Positions 28,575-38,924 of a DNA stretch of 64,000 bases are shown piece by piece (the first letter of the stretch is position 1; every line of letters starts with the position of its first letter). Below the pieces are notes generated by a model. It did no database searches. It was not told where the DNA came from and saw only the letters and a list, made by a program, of their open reading frames with translations. The stretch comes from Pyropia yezoensis (Eukaryota; Rhodophyta; Bangiophyceae; Bangiales; Bangiaceae). Both the position numbers and the translations under genes were made by a program. The stretch covers positions 42,546,878-42,610,877 of the forward strand of contig CM020618.1 in NCBI GenBank assembly GCA_009829735.1. Reading direction: 5' to 3'.

Positions 28575-30035
28575 TCAGCCGGTCGGCGGTCTTGCGGCAG
28601 CCTTGGCCGCTTGTGCCGCGGCCTTGGCAGCGGCGTGGCGGGCCGCATTCCGCTCCGTGCGCGCGCGTCCGCGTCCGCGATCGCCGCGCCCCCCGTCGCC
28701 CCGACCGCCGTCGCCGCGACCGCTGCGCCCGCCGCCACCACGCGACCACGCGGGCGGGGGGGCGTCCCACCCGCCTGGGGCCGCAGGGACCCGTGCCAAG
28801 TCCCGACCTTGGGCCCGTGCGACGTGCACGGCGCGGTCCCGAGCGGCAAGCTCGTGGTAGCCGGCTGTGGCGGCGTTGGTGAACGGCGTGTGGTTGGACT
28901 CGAGGACGGCGTCGTGCAGGGAGGCGGCGTACGTCTGGTCCGTCCGCCAGCGGAGGAGAACCTCGTATCGGGTTGCGAGGAGGCTGTAGATCTGGTAGAC
29001 ATGGGTGCGGGCGGAGGCGGTGACGTCGAGCGAGGCAGAGAGGGTGGGGGTGGCGGTGGAGGCGGCCGACTTGTAGTCTGCGATGGCGGTGTTGAGGTTC
29101 TGGAGCCGCGCGCACGCCATGTAGAGCACGGTGGCCTCCTTGGCGTTCCGCCCGCCGCTGCCAAACTCGGCGGATAAGTCCGAGTCGCCGCTGGGCTTGA
29201 ATGGCTCGGGGAACACGCCCTCACGGGCGAGTCGGGAGGGGAGCTCAAAACCCTCGGTGCGGGGGCAGCCGTCGTAGACCGCGTCCACCGCGGCACGAGA
29301 AAAAGCGGCACGGGGGCCGCCGCGCCCGGCGCCGCTGGCAACAAAGCCCCCCCCGTCGTCGGCCCCGCCCGGTGGGAAGCGGCCGCTGCGCGAACGCGCA
29401 CGCGACGGCTGCGCCGGCTCGGGCGCCCAGTCGTCATCGTCGCCGACGTCGACGGCCGCGGACGCCGCCGGAGGGGTGCCTCGAGAAGGTGCGGGCGGCC
29501 CGGCGACCGCCGCCGGCGCCACCGGTTGGGCAAACGCCCGAGCGAGGGCGGCCAACGTCTCGGGCGTAAAGCCTCGCAAGGGATCCGGTGTCGTGGGGGC
29601 GGCGCCGGGGGCCAGTGCGGCGCGCTTGTTCTTCTTGCGTGGTGTGGCGGGAGGGGTGGTGGTCGCCGCACCCCGACAGCGGGAAGCCGCCCGACCAGGC
29701 GGCGCCAGCGGCGTGTCAACCGCCACGACCTCGTCGGAAGGAGCGGCAGATGACCCCGTCGGGGCGGCGGACGCCGCGCCCGCCCCGGCGGGGCCCGCCG
29801 CGTCGGCCGCGCCGGGAGTCGTCGTGGCCGCCGCAGAGGAAGAGGAAGAAGAAGACGCAGACGTCGAGGACGCCGAGGAGGAGGAGGCCGACGTGGCGGC
29901 CGATGCCGCCAGCGCCGCCGCCGCCGCCGCCACGACCTCCGAGCCCTGGCGGGAGCCCGGCTCCGGCGCGGCAACCGGCCCGCCGGAGGCAGTGGCGCCG
30001 CGCGCGGACGAGCGCCCCGAACGGGTGGAGGGCAT
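28575..30035 (-). CDS. Gag-like ORF1 of the PAT-like element
   Basis: An intact frame of 486 codons from ATG 30035 (MPSTRSGRSSARG). It has an Ala/Ser/Pro-rich N-terminus, then a predicted folded region (for example FELPSRLAREGVFPEPF, LYMACARLQNLNTAIADYKS, HVYQIYSLLATRYEVLLRWR) and a basic Gly/Arg tail (RGDGGRGDGGRGDRGRGR) likely to bind RNA. There is no CCHC knuckle. Assignment as Gag rests on position and composition. Confidence 0.7.
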   Translation of the reverse strand: MPSTRSGRSSARGATASGGPVAAPEPGSRQGSEVVAAAAAALAASAATSASSSSASSTSASSSSSSSAAATTTPGAADAAGPAGAGAASAAPTGSSAAPSDEVVAVDTPLAPPGRAASRCRGAATTTPPATPRKKNKRAALAPGAAPTTPDPLRGFTPETLAALARAFAQPVAPAAVAGPPAPSRGTPPAASAAVDVGDDDDWAPEPAQPSRARSRSGRFPPGGADDGGGFVASGAGRGGPRAAFSRAAVDAVYDGCPRTEGFELPSRLAREGVFPEPFKPSGDSDLSAEFGSGGRNAKEATVLYMACARLQNLNTAIADYKSAASTATPTLSASLDVTASARTHVYQIYSLLATRYEVLLRWRTDQTYAASLHDAVLESNHTPFTNAATAGYHELAARDRAVHVARAQGRDLARVPAAPGGWDAPPPAWSRGGGGRSGRGDGGRGDGGRGDRGRGRARTERNAARHAAAKAAAQAAKAAARPPTG

Positions 30036-30207
30036 GACACCCGCCGTAGACGGCGGGAGGGGATGACCCCAAACGCTGATACCGCTTGGCGGTGCAGCAA
30101 AATATGTACCAAACGGCCTCGCAGAGGCGAGCCGAGAGCCCGAGCGCAGATCCGCCACCCGCGGCCACACGACTGCGTCGGTGTGGCCACGCACGCGGGG
30201 TGGGTCT

Positions 30208-30408
30208 GGCGCGAGGGCAAACGAACGTGCCGGTCGACGGCGGCCGGTGCGATCCCCCCGTCGCGCCTCTCCTCTTGTACCCGTCGGGCGGACAGGTGGC
30301 CCGGCCGCGCCGGATACACCAAGTAGCCCGACCCTCTCCCCCTCCGCCGGGGAGATCGGGATCCCACCCGCTAGGCACAAACATAACGCCTTAAACCTCA
30401 GAAACAAG
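30208..30408 (-). repeat. Repeat A, proximal copy (A1) of the PAT-like element
   Basis: It matches 14307-14507. It precedes ORF1 on the minus strand and probably contains the element promoter. Confidence 0.88.
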
Positions 30409-31470
30409 ACACAATGGATGAAGGCATGCGAGGGAAGGCAAGATGAGGAGGATGAGGGGGGAGGAGGGCGGCGCTGGTGCAGGCTTGGGAGTAAGAATGT
30501 GAGGGAGGGCTGATGCTGGGGGGGAGGTGGGCAGCGGTGTGAGGGGAAAGAGGGGGCAAGCGGGGTGGTTTTCGCTGGGCGGCGACGGCGGCGCAGCTCA
30601 AGGCGTGGCAGAGGGGGTAGGGGGCGGGTGGGGAGGGGGAGGTAGGGCGGCGCTGGTGCAGGCATGGTAGTGAGAAGGTGAGGTGGGGAGGAAGGAGAGG
30701 GTGAAGTCGGTGGCGGTGAGTAGGTTTGAGTAAATAAAAGTCACATTGTCGATGTACCGTACATACCAAAGTACCCAGAACCCATCAATATTGAAGAGAG
30801 CATGCGCAAAATTGTATGCCACGCTGCTCGTGTGACAGCCAATAGGATCGCTGGATGGTGGCATTCTCAGAGGCCAAAATACCTTGATATTCAGTTAAAA
30901 CGACTCGATCGTCAGCTCAGGCCACCCGACTATCCCGTCCTATTGACTGCTTAACGAGTTAAGACTGCCCTCAAAGGCAGTCATTTTTTTCCCGTAGGGG
31001 AGGGCAAAAGTGGAGCGGGTGTCGAGAATTGCGACCGCAGCACCAGCGTGAGTGAATGAGGTCAGCTTCCCTCCGCTCCATTCGTGATCTTCGTGTATCC
31101 TGGGAGGTGTGGGTAGATCAACCATGACAGCGGCTTGGGGTAGGGATTCGCAAGTGCCTGCGGAGCTGTGGCCCCCTGACGGCGTGACCACCCACGCACG
31201 GCTACCCCTTGAAGCATTCGACGAGTTCAATGGTGCTTGAAGCATACGACGAGTTCAATGGTGAGTATAGAGCACCCGGGGGGGAGGGGAGGCGGAGGCT
31301 GTCCCGCCCTGAGTTTCAAGACATATAAAAAACGAAGAAACCTCAATCGACTAATCGAATATAAAACCTGTGATTGGTTCTATCAATTTTACTTAATACA
31401 TTGTTTTCATTGGTGCCATCCATGGTTTAGAGATATACATATCTATGAATAGTACATACGTATGCATGTA
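30409..31470. other. Flank between the PAT-like and Tc1 elements; possible RNase H fragment
   Basis: 30.43-30.70 kb is G/A-rich with a weak internal duplication (GGCGGCGCTGGTGCAGGC at about 30468 and 30648). On the minus strand at about 31125-30943, AGAAVAILDTRSTFALPYGK and MTAFEGSLNSL resemble the start of an RNase H domain of a non-LTR element, but the fragment is short. A 27-bp tandem duplication (ACGAGTTCAATGGTG) lies at about 31211-31262. Confidence 0.3.
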
Positions 31471-32216
31471 CAGTTGGTACCCAATATTACTTGCCCACCC
31501 TGGCGGATCACTTTTTACGCCAAATCGACCACGCACGAGATCCAAAAAGCGGCCTCAGTGGTGCCGCTCTGGCGCATTGCAGTCACTTGGGCGCAGCGTT
31601 GCGGGGCATGGTGCTATAAAGAAGCGCCCATAGCTTCTCTCCCTGCGAAGAAAAAAAAAAAGCAGCACCATGGGGGGCAAGGGCAGGACCCCCCTATGTC
31701 CCCAGGAAGTCAGCGCTATCAAGACCATGGTCACGAACAAGAAGTCCAATGGGGCCATCGCCACCGCGCCCGGCATCCCCAAGACGGTGGTCAGCTACCT
31801 CGCAGCCAACGCGCGGCGGGCGGCGGCCACTGCGCGCCAGGACAACCGAGGTCGGCCGAAGCTCCTCAGCCCTCGAGAGCTGCGCGGGCTCCGCCGGGTG
31901 GTGGACGGCAACCCTTTCGCCTCAACGGCGGAAATGGCCGAAAAGGTCCACCAGGGACGAACCAGCACCGCAGTCGGGCCCCCCCTCCCCAAGACGAAGG
32001 ACGAGCTGTTCACTGCCCTGCAGGAAGAGTGAGCGTCGATACCGAGCGCCTATTTCAAGCACCTGACCGAGAGCATGTGCCGCCGTGTGCGGGGGGTGGT
32101 CGAAGCGAACGGGTCTGGCACCAAGTACTTGCGCTGGAAACGGACGGTCGCATCGAGTCAATATAAATCTCAGGATCTGACGGTTGGGGTGGGCAAATAA
32201 TTTTGGGTACCAACTG
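31471..32216 (+). mobile_element. Internally deleted Tc1/mariner element with intact terminal inverted repeats
   Basis: 746 bp. The termini are near-identical inverted repeats of about 31 bp starting CAGTTGGTACCCAA and running to the shared TTGCCCACCC, with two or three mismatches. TA dinucleotides flank both ends (31469-31470 and 32217-32218), the standard Tc1/mariner target. Inside is a TATAAA near 31614 and a transposase frame lacking the catalytic core. It could be moved only in trans. Confidence 0.93.
31670..32166 (+). pseudogene. Tc1-like transposase with catalytic core deleted
   Basis: ATG 31670 opens MGGKGRTPLCPQEVSAIKTM and a helix-turn-helix DNA-binding region (KSNGAIATAPGIPKTVVSYL, then LLSPRELRGLRRVVDGNPF). 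At about 31975 the frame jumps straight to the C-terminal region of the family (LPKTKDELFTALQEE, then YFKHLTESMCRRVRGVVEAN). All three catalytic acids are missing. A TGA at 32030-32032 follows LQEE, where relatives have Trp. The 1-1231 copy shows the same C-terminal pattern (DGLFTALCKEWDDL). Confidence 0.85.
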
Positions 32217-32478
32217 TACATCCTGTGCGCTTCGGCCGCTCCGCGTCGAGATCAGTGGGAAGTCGAAAAACCTTGTTTTGTGAGGCGACCTGCGTTTGCT
32301 GACATCACGTGGCCAGCAGGCCACGCGTCAAGACGTTCCCACTTGCGCGCATGCGCGAGTGCTCCCGCCGCAGCTGTGCAGGGGCTTCCCTCATGCTGCC
32401 CATCAGGTAGGCTCACTATCTTCCGCACCGTCTTCCGTGTTGTATCCTTCCCCTTATCTGATAGCCCCCGCTCCTCGA
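32217..32478. other. Presumed promoter/leader of the double F-box gene
   Basis: The frame upstream of ATG 32479 is open but has no conserved sequence; the leader is pyrimidine-rich near 32400-32475. Confidence 0.35.
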
Positions 32479-35222
32479 ATGGATGCGTCGGCGACGCCCT
32501 TCTCGCGGCGGTCGTCCCGCCGCCTACACGGTGTGCCAGCCTTGAGCCAGGCACTCCCGACGGCCGTGCCTGGCGGCAGCGTCCAGGCGGGCGCGGTTGC
32601 GGCGGCCGCCGGTGCGGCGGCCGCGGCTCTGGGGGCGGGCGTCCCCCCTCCCGCAGACGGTCGGGGCACGACGCTCGACACGCTGCCGGCATGGGCGCTG
32701 ACCGCCATCCTTTGGCGGCTGCCCCTGCGTGCGCGCGCGGCGGTAGGCGCCACCTGCCGCTCTCTCCACGCGGCGGTCGGCGACGCGGTGCCGCTGGCGG
32801 TGGCGGTGGGGGTGTTCAAGGCGGTGCCGCTGGCAGTGGCGCCTGCCGTGGATGCCGCGGGCGGGTCGGCGCGCAGCGGCTGGGGAGACCCCCCATCCAA
32901 GCGGCAGCGCCTGGCCGACGGCGGGGCGGCCGCGCCGCGGTGGAAGCTGATGAACCATGTCGTGACGCGGGCGGCGGTGGTGGTGCAAGGCACGGCCACG
33001 CTCGCCGTCCTGGCTGCCGCCATGCGCCGCATCCCCGACCCGGCGATTCGCGAGGAGATGCGCCGGCAGCTGGACGGCATTGTGGCCTGGATGGAGGAAA
33101 AGGGTGGTCGGATTGCCAACTCGGGAGGCGGGAGGTCCTGGGCTTTTGCAGGCGATACGTTCTCCTCAGACGAGGGAAGCGACGAGGACGGTTTTATGTC
33201 GTCCTCCGATGACCGTCGCCGCTTACACGACATCATTCGCCCTTGTATTCCCATTTTCGACGCTTTCACTCTCTTTGCTTACCCTCGCGCCGGCGGCGCG
33301 GCGGATTCGTGCGAGGCTTCGCTTTCGTGCATGACCGACGACGGGGGTGGTGGTGGATGGCGGATTGACCTGGTGTCTGCTTTGCGGGCATCGTTTTCTG
33401 AACACGTCTGGGACTGTTCCAGCGACTGGTCTGGGTACTCCTCCGTCGCAATCGTTGGGCCCGCCCAGCTCGTCGTTGCGGGGATGGTGCTGGTGCTGGC
33501 AGAGCTGGCCGATGAAGCGAGTGGCCACAAGACCCTCCGGGCTGGCCCAGCTGGGTGTCCCCTGGGGTTTTTACCTAAGCCTGATCCCCACCGCCTGTCT
33601 GTTCTAGCACCTGCTACTGCTGCCAGCGGCCCTGTGCTGCCTCTGCCACGGGCACTACGTGGCCTGGTGCAGTCACTCCCTCCGTTATCGCGTTTGCCGT
33701 CGCCGCTGCCGTCGACGTCGCAGCAGACAGCCAGTGCGGCGGGCGGGGCGGGCGCGGCAGCCGGTGCGGCGGGCGGGGCGCGCGCGGCAGCCGGTGCGGC
33801 GGGCGGGGCGGGCCCGGCAGCGGCACGCTCCTTGATGTCTACTAGGCAGTCATCCCCATCTACCCTTCTCTCCTTAGGCCTCCTGGATCTGCCGACTGAC
33901 GTCCTGATGCTGGTTCTGCTGGAGCTGCCGTTGAACGATCGCGCAAGCATGGCAGCTACGTGCACTGCCGCCCGAGCGGCTGTTGGGGACTGGGTCCCAC
34001 TGGTCGCCGCGCGCGGGGTGCTGGGTGCGTCTCGGGTCGGGGAGCCACCGGGGCCTGCCGTGACGGACGCGTCGGTGGCGGCCATGGAAGAGCGACGACG
34101 GCGCGCGCTTACTGCTGTTCCGGCTGATGCGGAATACGAGGTGCTTGGCCACCGCATGTGGCGCTCGGGGGTAGTGGCGCAGGGGCGGGCTCTGCTTGAC
34201 GCTGTGTGCATCGCCGCACGGTCACTGCGCCCGGCAGCTGGCCGGCGCCTAATCGAGCAGCTTCTAACGGCTGTGCAGTTGACGGAGGGTGTCGTCCCGT
34301 GGGACCCCAGCTGGACGGACGGAGGTCGGCTCGGTGGTGAAACGTTACCATGGTGGAGACTACGCAGCCAGATGTCTCTCAATGAAGAGGCGCGGGTGTT
34401 TGGGCAGTCGTACAACCGCAGCTACAGCTGGCGGACCAGGCCTTCGTGGGCGGGCGAGACCGGACGCTGGACGCCCGAAACACTCATGGATGTGCTACGC
34501 TGTGCGTTTGACAGGGCCATGCGTGACACTTGGACGAATGGCTCGACCAGCTATAAGTGGGGACCCGCTCGCAACGGCCAGCTGGGGATGGTGCTCGTAG
34601 CGGCTATTGCGGCGGACCGGCTGGGAGACCTGCGCGGTGGCGACCGCGCGGACAGTTGTCATGCTGGGTGAGTTGGGGGTGGAAGCGGTGCACGCGACCA
34701 TGGGGGTAACCTGGGCCATGGTAGGAGCTCCCCCAGGTGCCTCTGCGCAGTCGCCGCAGCGCAGACGCTGTGCCCCCCTCGCCGACGCGCCCCGCCTGCC
34801 ACGACCCCGGCTGCGGCTGCAACTCCCCCGCCCCCATTCCTGCCCCCCTGCCTCCGCCACCAGATCCCTCCCCAGCGCACACATCGCCTGCGACTCGAAT
34901 TCTTCCGCCGCCCTTCGACACGGCGCGGGTGTCAGCGTCGTGCGCGCCTCTTCGACCGCTGGGGGGGGTGGCAGGCCTGACGGCGGCAGCTGCGACGATG
35001 TCGGGTGGCGGCGACCGTGGCCAACCACCCCCTCCGCCGCAGGTGCACCTACCGAGGTGCCGTGCGGGTGCAGCACACTTTGGATGGCACGGCCCGGATA
35101 CGAGGCGAGGGTGTTGCCTCGGCGTAGACGCCGTATGCTCATGGGGTTTGGCGGCGGCTTCCAGGGGACGGGGAGAAGTTTTAGGGGCGCAAGACGGTTA
35201 CGGTAGCATCGGGCACATCTGA
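32479..35222 (+). CDS. Protein with two tandem F-box-like modules (two exons)
   Basis: ATG at 32479. Exon 1 ends at 34667 before a consensus donor (GTGAGT). A short intron ends CTCTGCGCAG at 34750, and exon 2 (34751-35222) continues in phase to TGA. Module 1 has an F-box-like helix set near residue 66 (LDTLPAWALTAILWRLPL, CRSLHAAVGD). Module 2 near residue 468 repeats it (LLDLPTDVLMLVLLELPL, CTAARAAVGD). Each is followed by a related C-terminal block (ALRASFSEHVWD...AGMVLVLAELAD and VLRCAFDRAMRD...LGMVLVAAIAAD), so the whole unit is internally duplicated. F-boxes bind Skp1 in SCF ubiquitin ligases; that role is inferred and the substrate side is unrecognised. An acceptor-like CTTCTCTCCTTAG before module 2 means extra introns are possible. 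Confidence 0.65.
33733..33825. repeat. Three tandem 30-bp coding repeats (Gly/Ala-rich linker)
   Basis: A GCGGCGGGCGGGGCG...GCCGGT unit of 30 bp is repeated three times, encoding AGGAGAAAGA-like linker between the two F-box modules. Confidence 0.85.
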
Positions 35223-35639
35223 CGAGGGGCCGACGGCGGCGGTTTGAGGGCGTCTGTGTCGGGGTCTGACCAGTTTTTCGACACGGCGCGGGTGTCAGCG
35301 TCGTGCGCGCCTCTTCGACCGCTGGGGGGGGTGGCAGGCCTGACGGCGGCAGCTGCGACGATGTCGGGTGGCGGCGACCGTGGCCAACCACCCCCTCCGC
35401 CGCAGGTGCACCTACCGAGGTGCCGTGCGGGTGCAGCACACTTTGGATGGCACGGCCCGGATACGAGGCGAGGGTGTTGCCTCGGCGTAGACGCCGTATG
35501 CTCATGGGGTTTGGCGGCGGCTTCCAGGGGACGGGGAGAAGTTTTAGGGGCGCAAGACGGTTACGGTAGCATCGGGCACATCTGACGAGGGGCCGACGGC
35601 GGCGGTTTGAGGGCGTTTGTGTCGGGGTCTGACCAGTTT
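34914..35639 (+). repeat. Tandem duplication of 363 bp covering the 3' end of the double F-box gene
   Basis: 34914-35276 is repeated at 35277-35639 with a single clear difference in the shared part (C near 35253, T near 35616). The unit holds the last ~103 codons, the stop and 3' flank, so the second copy is a headless duplicate of the C-terminus. A T-run (35636-35649) follows. Confidence 0.95.
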
Positions 35640-36201
35640 TTTTTTTTTTGCGTCATGCCTGACCTGTGCAGTTCTCCTGCTCTACGGACGTGGATCTCCA
35701 TGCGCAAAGGCGGTGCCTGCTCGGGAAACCCATGGACCAGACACGGAAGGAACGAACACAGAACAAATCCAGACGAGGGAAAGTCGAGGACTCCCTGGGG
35801 ATGGATGGCTGGTGCGTGGGGGGGGGGGCGCGGGGGGATCTGGCGGCGCCAAGACAGGCGGGGGGGCGGTGCCATCGGTGGCGGACAGATGGCCACCGCC
35901 CCTGACGGCGACGGTGCGGCGTTGCGCGGATACATCCCGAACGTGGTCGGACCGCCACGTGGGCACACCCCGCTGCGCGCGGAGGGGGCGGTCGACAAGT
36001 GGCACACGCCGCCGCCGACGAGAGGGGTGCCTTCCCCACCTCCACCAAGACATGGGTTCATTGGCCTTCCAGGTCCATTGGCTTCCCAGGTCATTCATCA
36101 CAGGCAACCCCCCCCCTGCCCTCCCTTCCCACTGACGCGCACCCCACTGCCCCTCCCCCCCCTGCCCCCCTCCACCCCCGTCTCACCCACCCCGCTCCCC
36201 C
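35640..36201. other. Intergenic between the F-box gene and MCM5
   Basis: No gene is supported. It is C-rich near 36100-36200, which would be the MCM5 3' UTR on the minus strand. Confidence 0.4.
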
Positions 36202-38409
36202 TCACCGTGCCCGGTACACGTACTTGCGCTGCCGCCGCCACTCGAGCTCCCCCCGGCGCACCATAATCACCACCGCCTGGCGGACGGCAAAGTCCGAGTA
36301 GGCCTCCCCCCGAAAGTAGTCGAGCAGCCGCCGCTCGGCGGCCATGCTGCCAATCGCCAGCCGCCGGCGGAGCGCCTCCTCCACCCGCTGCACTTCCAGG
36401 CGCACCTCGGGGCGGAGGGCCCCCTCCGCCCCCTGGATGGCCCCCGCCGACGCGCTGTCCAGGGTGGCCACCTTGAACAGCCGGATCGCCTCGGCCACGT
36501 GCCGCTCCGACGCGACGGGGGAGAGGGTCATCTTGGCCAGCGCCTCGGCGATGCGCACAATCGCCTCCAGCTGCCGCACCGTAATGGGGACGGTGCGCTC
36601 GCCGCCGGCGCCGTCGGGGTCGTCGCCCAGCTCCCGCGCCCGCACCTGCTCCCGGATGGACACGTAGGTGTTGCGCAGCAGCGCCGCCGCTTCCGCAGAC
36701 AGCCGGGGGGCCGACCGGGAGCGCGCGTACGCCACGTACCGCTGGAGCGTCTCAATGTCAATGTGGTCGGTGGCGGGGGCGGTGGCGGCGCCACCGCCAT
36801 TGGCATCCCCACCACCCCCACCGCCGCCACCGCCGCCACCGCCGCCGCCGGAACGGCCGGCACGGCCGCCGCGGCGGGCGGCGGCCGCCTCTGTCGACGC
36901 GGCCGCCGCGAGCGCGTCGGCCGCCGCCAGCAGCCCCGCCCCGTGGGGCCCGTCGCCGCCGCCGCCGCCCCCCCCCCGCCCGCCCGGCGCGGACCCCCGC
37001 ATGTGCAGGCCCATCACGTGGTTGGCAATCGCCCTGTCCCGCGCGTCGTCCCGCACGTCACGGACGATAAAGATGAGGTCAAAGCGGGAGAGGATGGTGG
37101 ACTGGAACTCGATGTTGTCTGCCGACGAGCGGGTGTCGTCGTACCGCCCAAACGCCGGGTTGGCCGCCGCCAGCACCGCCGCCCGCGCGTTGAGCACCGC
37201 CGTGATGCCCGCCTTGGCAATGGAGATGGTCTGCTGCTCCATCGCCTCGTGGATGGCCACCCGGTCGCGGGCGTCCATCTTGTCAAACTCGTCAATGCAC
37301 ACGACGCCCCCGTCGGCAAGCACCATGGCGCCACCCTCCAGGTGGAACTCGCCGTGCCCAGAGTCCCGCACCACCGACGCGGTCAGGCCGGCGGCGGAGG
37401 AGCCCTTGCCCGACGTGTAGACCGACACGGGGGCGGCGCGCTCCACAAACTTGAGCAGCTGCGACTTGGCCGTCGACGGGTCCCCCAGCAGCAGGATGTT
37501 GATGTCCCCGCGGAGGCGCATGCCGTCGGGCAGCCGCTTGTCCGGGGCCCCCCCAAAGAGCAGCGCCGCGATCGCCCGCTTGATGTCCTGGTGGCCAAAA
37601 ATCTCGGGCGCAATGCTCCGCGCCAGGCGCTCGTACAGGCCCGGCTGGCGGGACAGCGCGAGCATCGCCTCCTCCTCGTCAAGGCCAAAGCCCGCGACCG
37701 TCCGGCCGCCCGAGTAGCCCGCCGCGTCCTCCACATCCAGGCCCACCACCCGAACGTAGGGCGACCGCACCGCCGCCGACGCGCCGCCCCGTGCCGCCCG
37801 CACCGCCGCCCCCCCCGACGCGGCATTATACACGCTGTACACGCCGAGGACGCTGATGCGCACGCCCGGGGCGGCGAGGTCGGTCAGCCGGCGGTCGACG
37901 GCCAGCTCAATGGAGCGGGGCATCTCCCCCGTGGGCACCTGCTCGGGGAGCTCCTGCAGCTTGAGCCGCTGCGCGTCCACGTACGACGAAGCGTCGGGCA
38001 CAACAACGTACGGGTCCAGCGGGCACGCGTCGTCCCCCCCCGCGCCCGCGTCGGGGCGCTCGGCGCGACAAAAGCGGGGCAACACAAAGCCGCCGAGCCC
38101 CGGCTTGACCTCCACCCCCGTCTCGTTGCGGCAGTGGCGGCACTGCAGCCGCACGCGGGTGGCCTTGCACGACGTCTTGGACGCCGCAATGACAATGCCG
38201 CTGACCCGCACGAGGCGGGACACGTGGGCGGCCTGCAGCTCCCGGATGGGGCGGCCGCGCTCCCCCGAGCCCAGCACCACCTGCATGCCCACCCGCTCCA
38301 GCTCCGCCGCCCGCTCCCGTGCCGCCTCGTCGTCGACGCCAGCGCCATACGCACGGGCGGCGGCCGCCTCGGCAGAGTCGTCGGCAAGGCCCAGCAGCGC
38401 CGCCCCGCC

Positions 38410-38455
<46 letters not shown>

Positions 38456-38924
38456 CCCCCCCCCCCCCCCCCCCCCCCCCGCCACCACCGCCACCGCCGC
38501 CGCCGCCAGCCCCCCCCCCCGGCACCGCCGGAAGCGTCACGTTGTGGGCGAGCAGCGCCGCGGCGAGCGTCGCCGCCCGCTCCAGCCGGGGCAGCAGCTC
38601 GGTGGGCCGCGCGCGGAGCGCCGCCGCGAGCGGCGCGTCAAAGTGGAGGAGGTCATCCAGGCTGGCGTCAATGGCCGCGGCGCCGGCCAGCGCCGCCGCC
38701 CGCAGGCGCTCCCGGTAGGGGAAGGCGGAGCGGGCGTCGGTAAAGCCGAGGAGGAAGGCGGAGAAGCGGCGCTGCGCGGGGAGGCCGCTGATGGCGGCGG
38801 CGCCGCCGGTGCCACCGCCGCCGCCGGTGCTGCCGCCGCCAGTGGTGGCGGCGCTGCGGTCCCCGCTGCGGGACTGCTCTTGGGCTTGGTACGAGTAGTA
38901 GACGGCGCCGCGGTCCCAGTCCAT
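36202..38924 (-). CDS. MCM5: MCM5 replicative helicase subunit, frame broken at a poly-C tract
   Basis: MCM5 is a subunit of the MCM2-7 helicase that unwinds DNA at replication forks. ATG 38924 starts MDWDRGAVYYSYQ, then RRFSAFLLGFTDARSAFPYR. After the poly-C/G tract (38412-38530) the frame shifts and continues to TGA 36202. Features in order: OB/zinc region (GIVIAASKTSCKATRVRLQC, then CRHCRN and a distal CPLDPY); LQELPEQVPTGEMPRSIEL; SIAPEIFGHQDIKRAIAALL; Walker A LLLGDPSTAKSQ (about 37453-37498); Walker B VVCIDEFDKM (about 37284-37308); Arg finger LSRFDLIFIV (about 37085); and a C-terminal winged helix with SIREQ...VPITVRQLEAIVRIAEAL. The pattern KATRV/KLQELP and the C-terminus identify MCM5 rather than another MCM. 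Unusual: a poly-Gly insertion in the N-terminal domain and about 90 residues of Gly/Ala between the ATPase core and the winged helix. Confidence 0.93.
38412..38480. repeat. C43 and C25 homopolymers within MCM5
   Basis: 43 consecutive C (38412-38454), one G, then 25 C (38456-38480). On the coding strand this is poly-G/poly-Gly. The reading frame before and after the tract differs. Confidence 0.95.

Larger units (their letters stand above)
14063..30408 (-). mobile_element. DIRS/PAT-like tyrosine-recombinase retroelement, split by a chromovirus
   Basis: On the minus strand the order is a 201-bp repeat A1 (30408-30208), gag-like ORF1, RT-RNase H ORF2, tyrosine recombinase, repeat B1 (14544-14513), a second copy of A (14507-14307), then a second copy of B (14094-14063). 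This is the split direct-repeat plan (A1-ORFs-B1-A2-B2) of PAT-like elements in the DIRS order. The variation is that about 212 bp separate A2 from the second B. Without the 10.8-kb chromovirus and one target duplication, the element is about 5.5 kb, normal for the group. ORF2 and the recombinase each carry one in-frame stop, so this copy is probably immobile. The outer ends are inferred from the repeats only. Confidence 0.75.

Noticed and set aside
30963-30991. Hairpin GACTGCC...GGCAGTC followed by a T run, like an intrinsic terminator
   Set aside because: Eukaryotic context, no adjacent gene ending there; probably chance or a transposon relic.
36499-38718. 739-codon plus-strand open frame opposite MCM5
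   Set aside because: It is the antisense shadow of a GC-rich conserved gene; composition is Arg/His/Val-rich and no domain is present.
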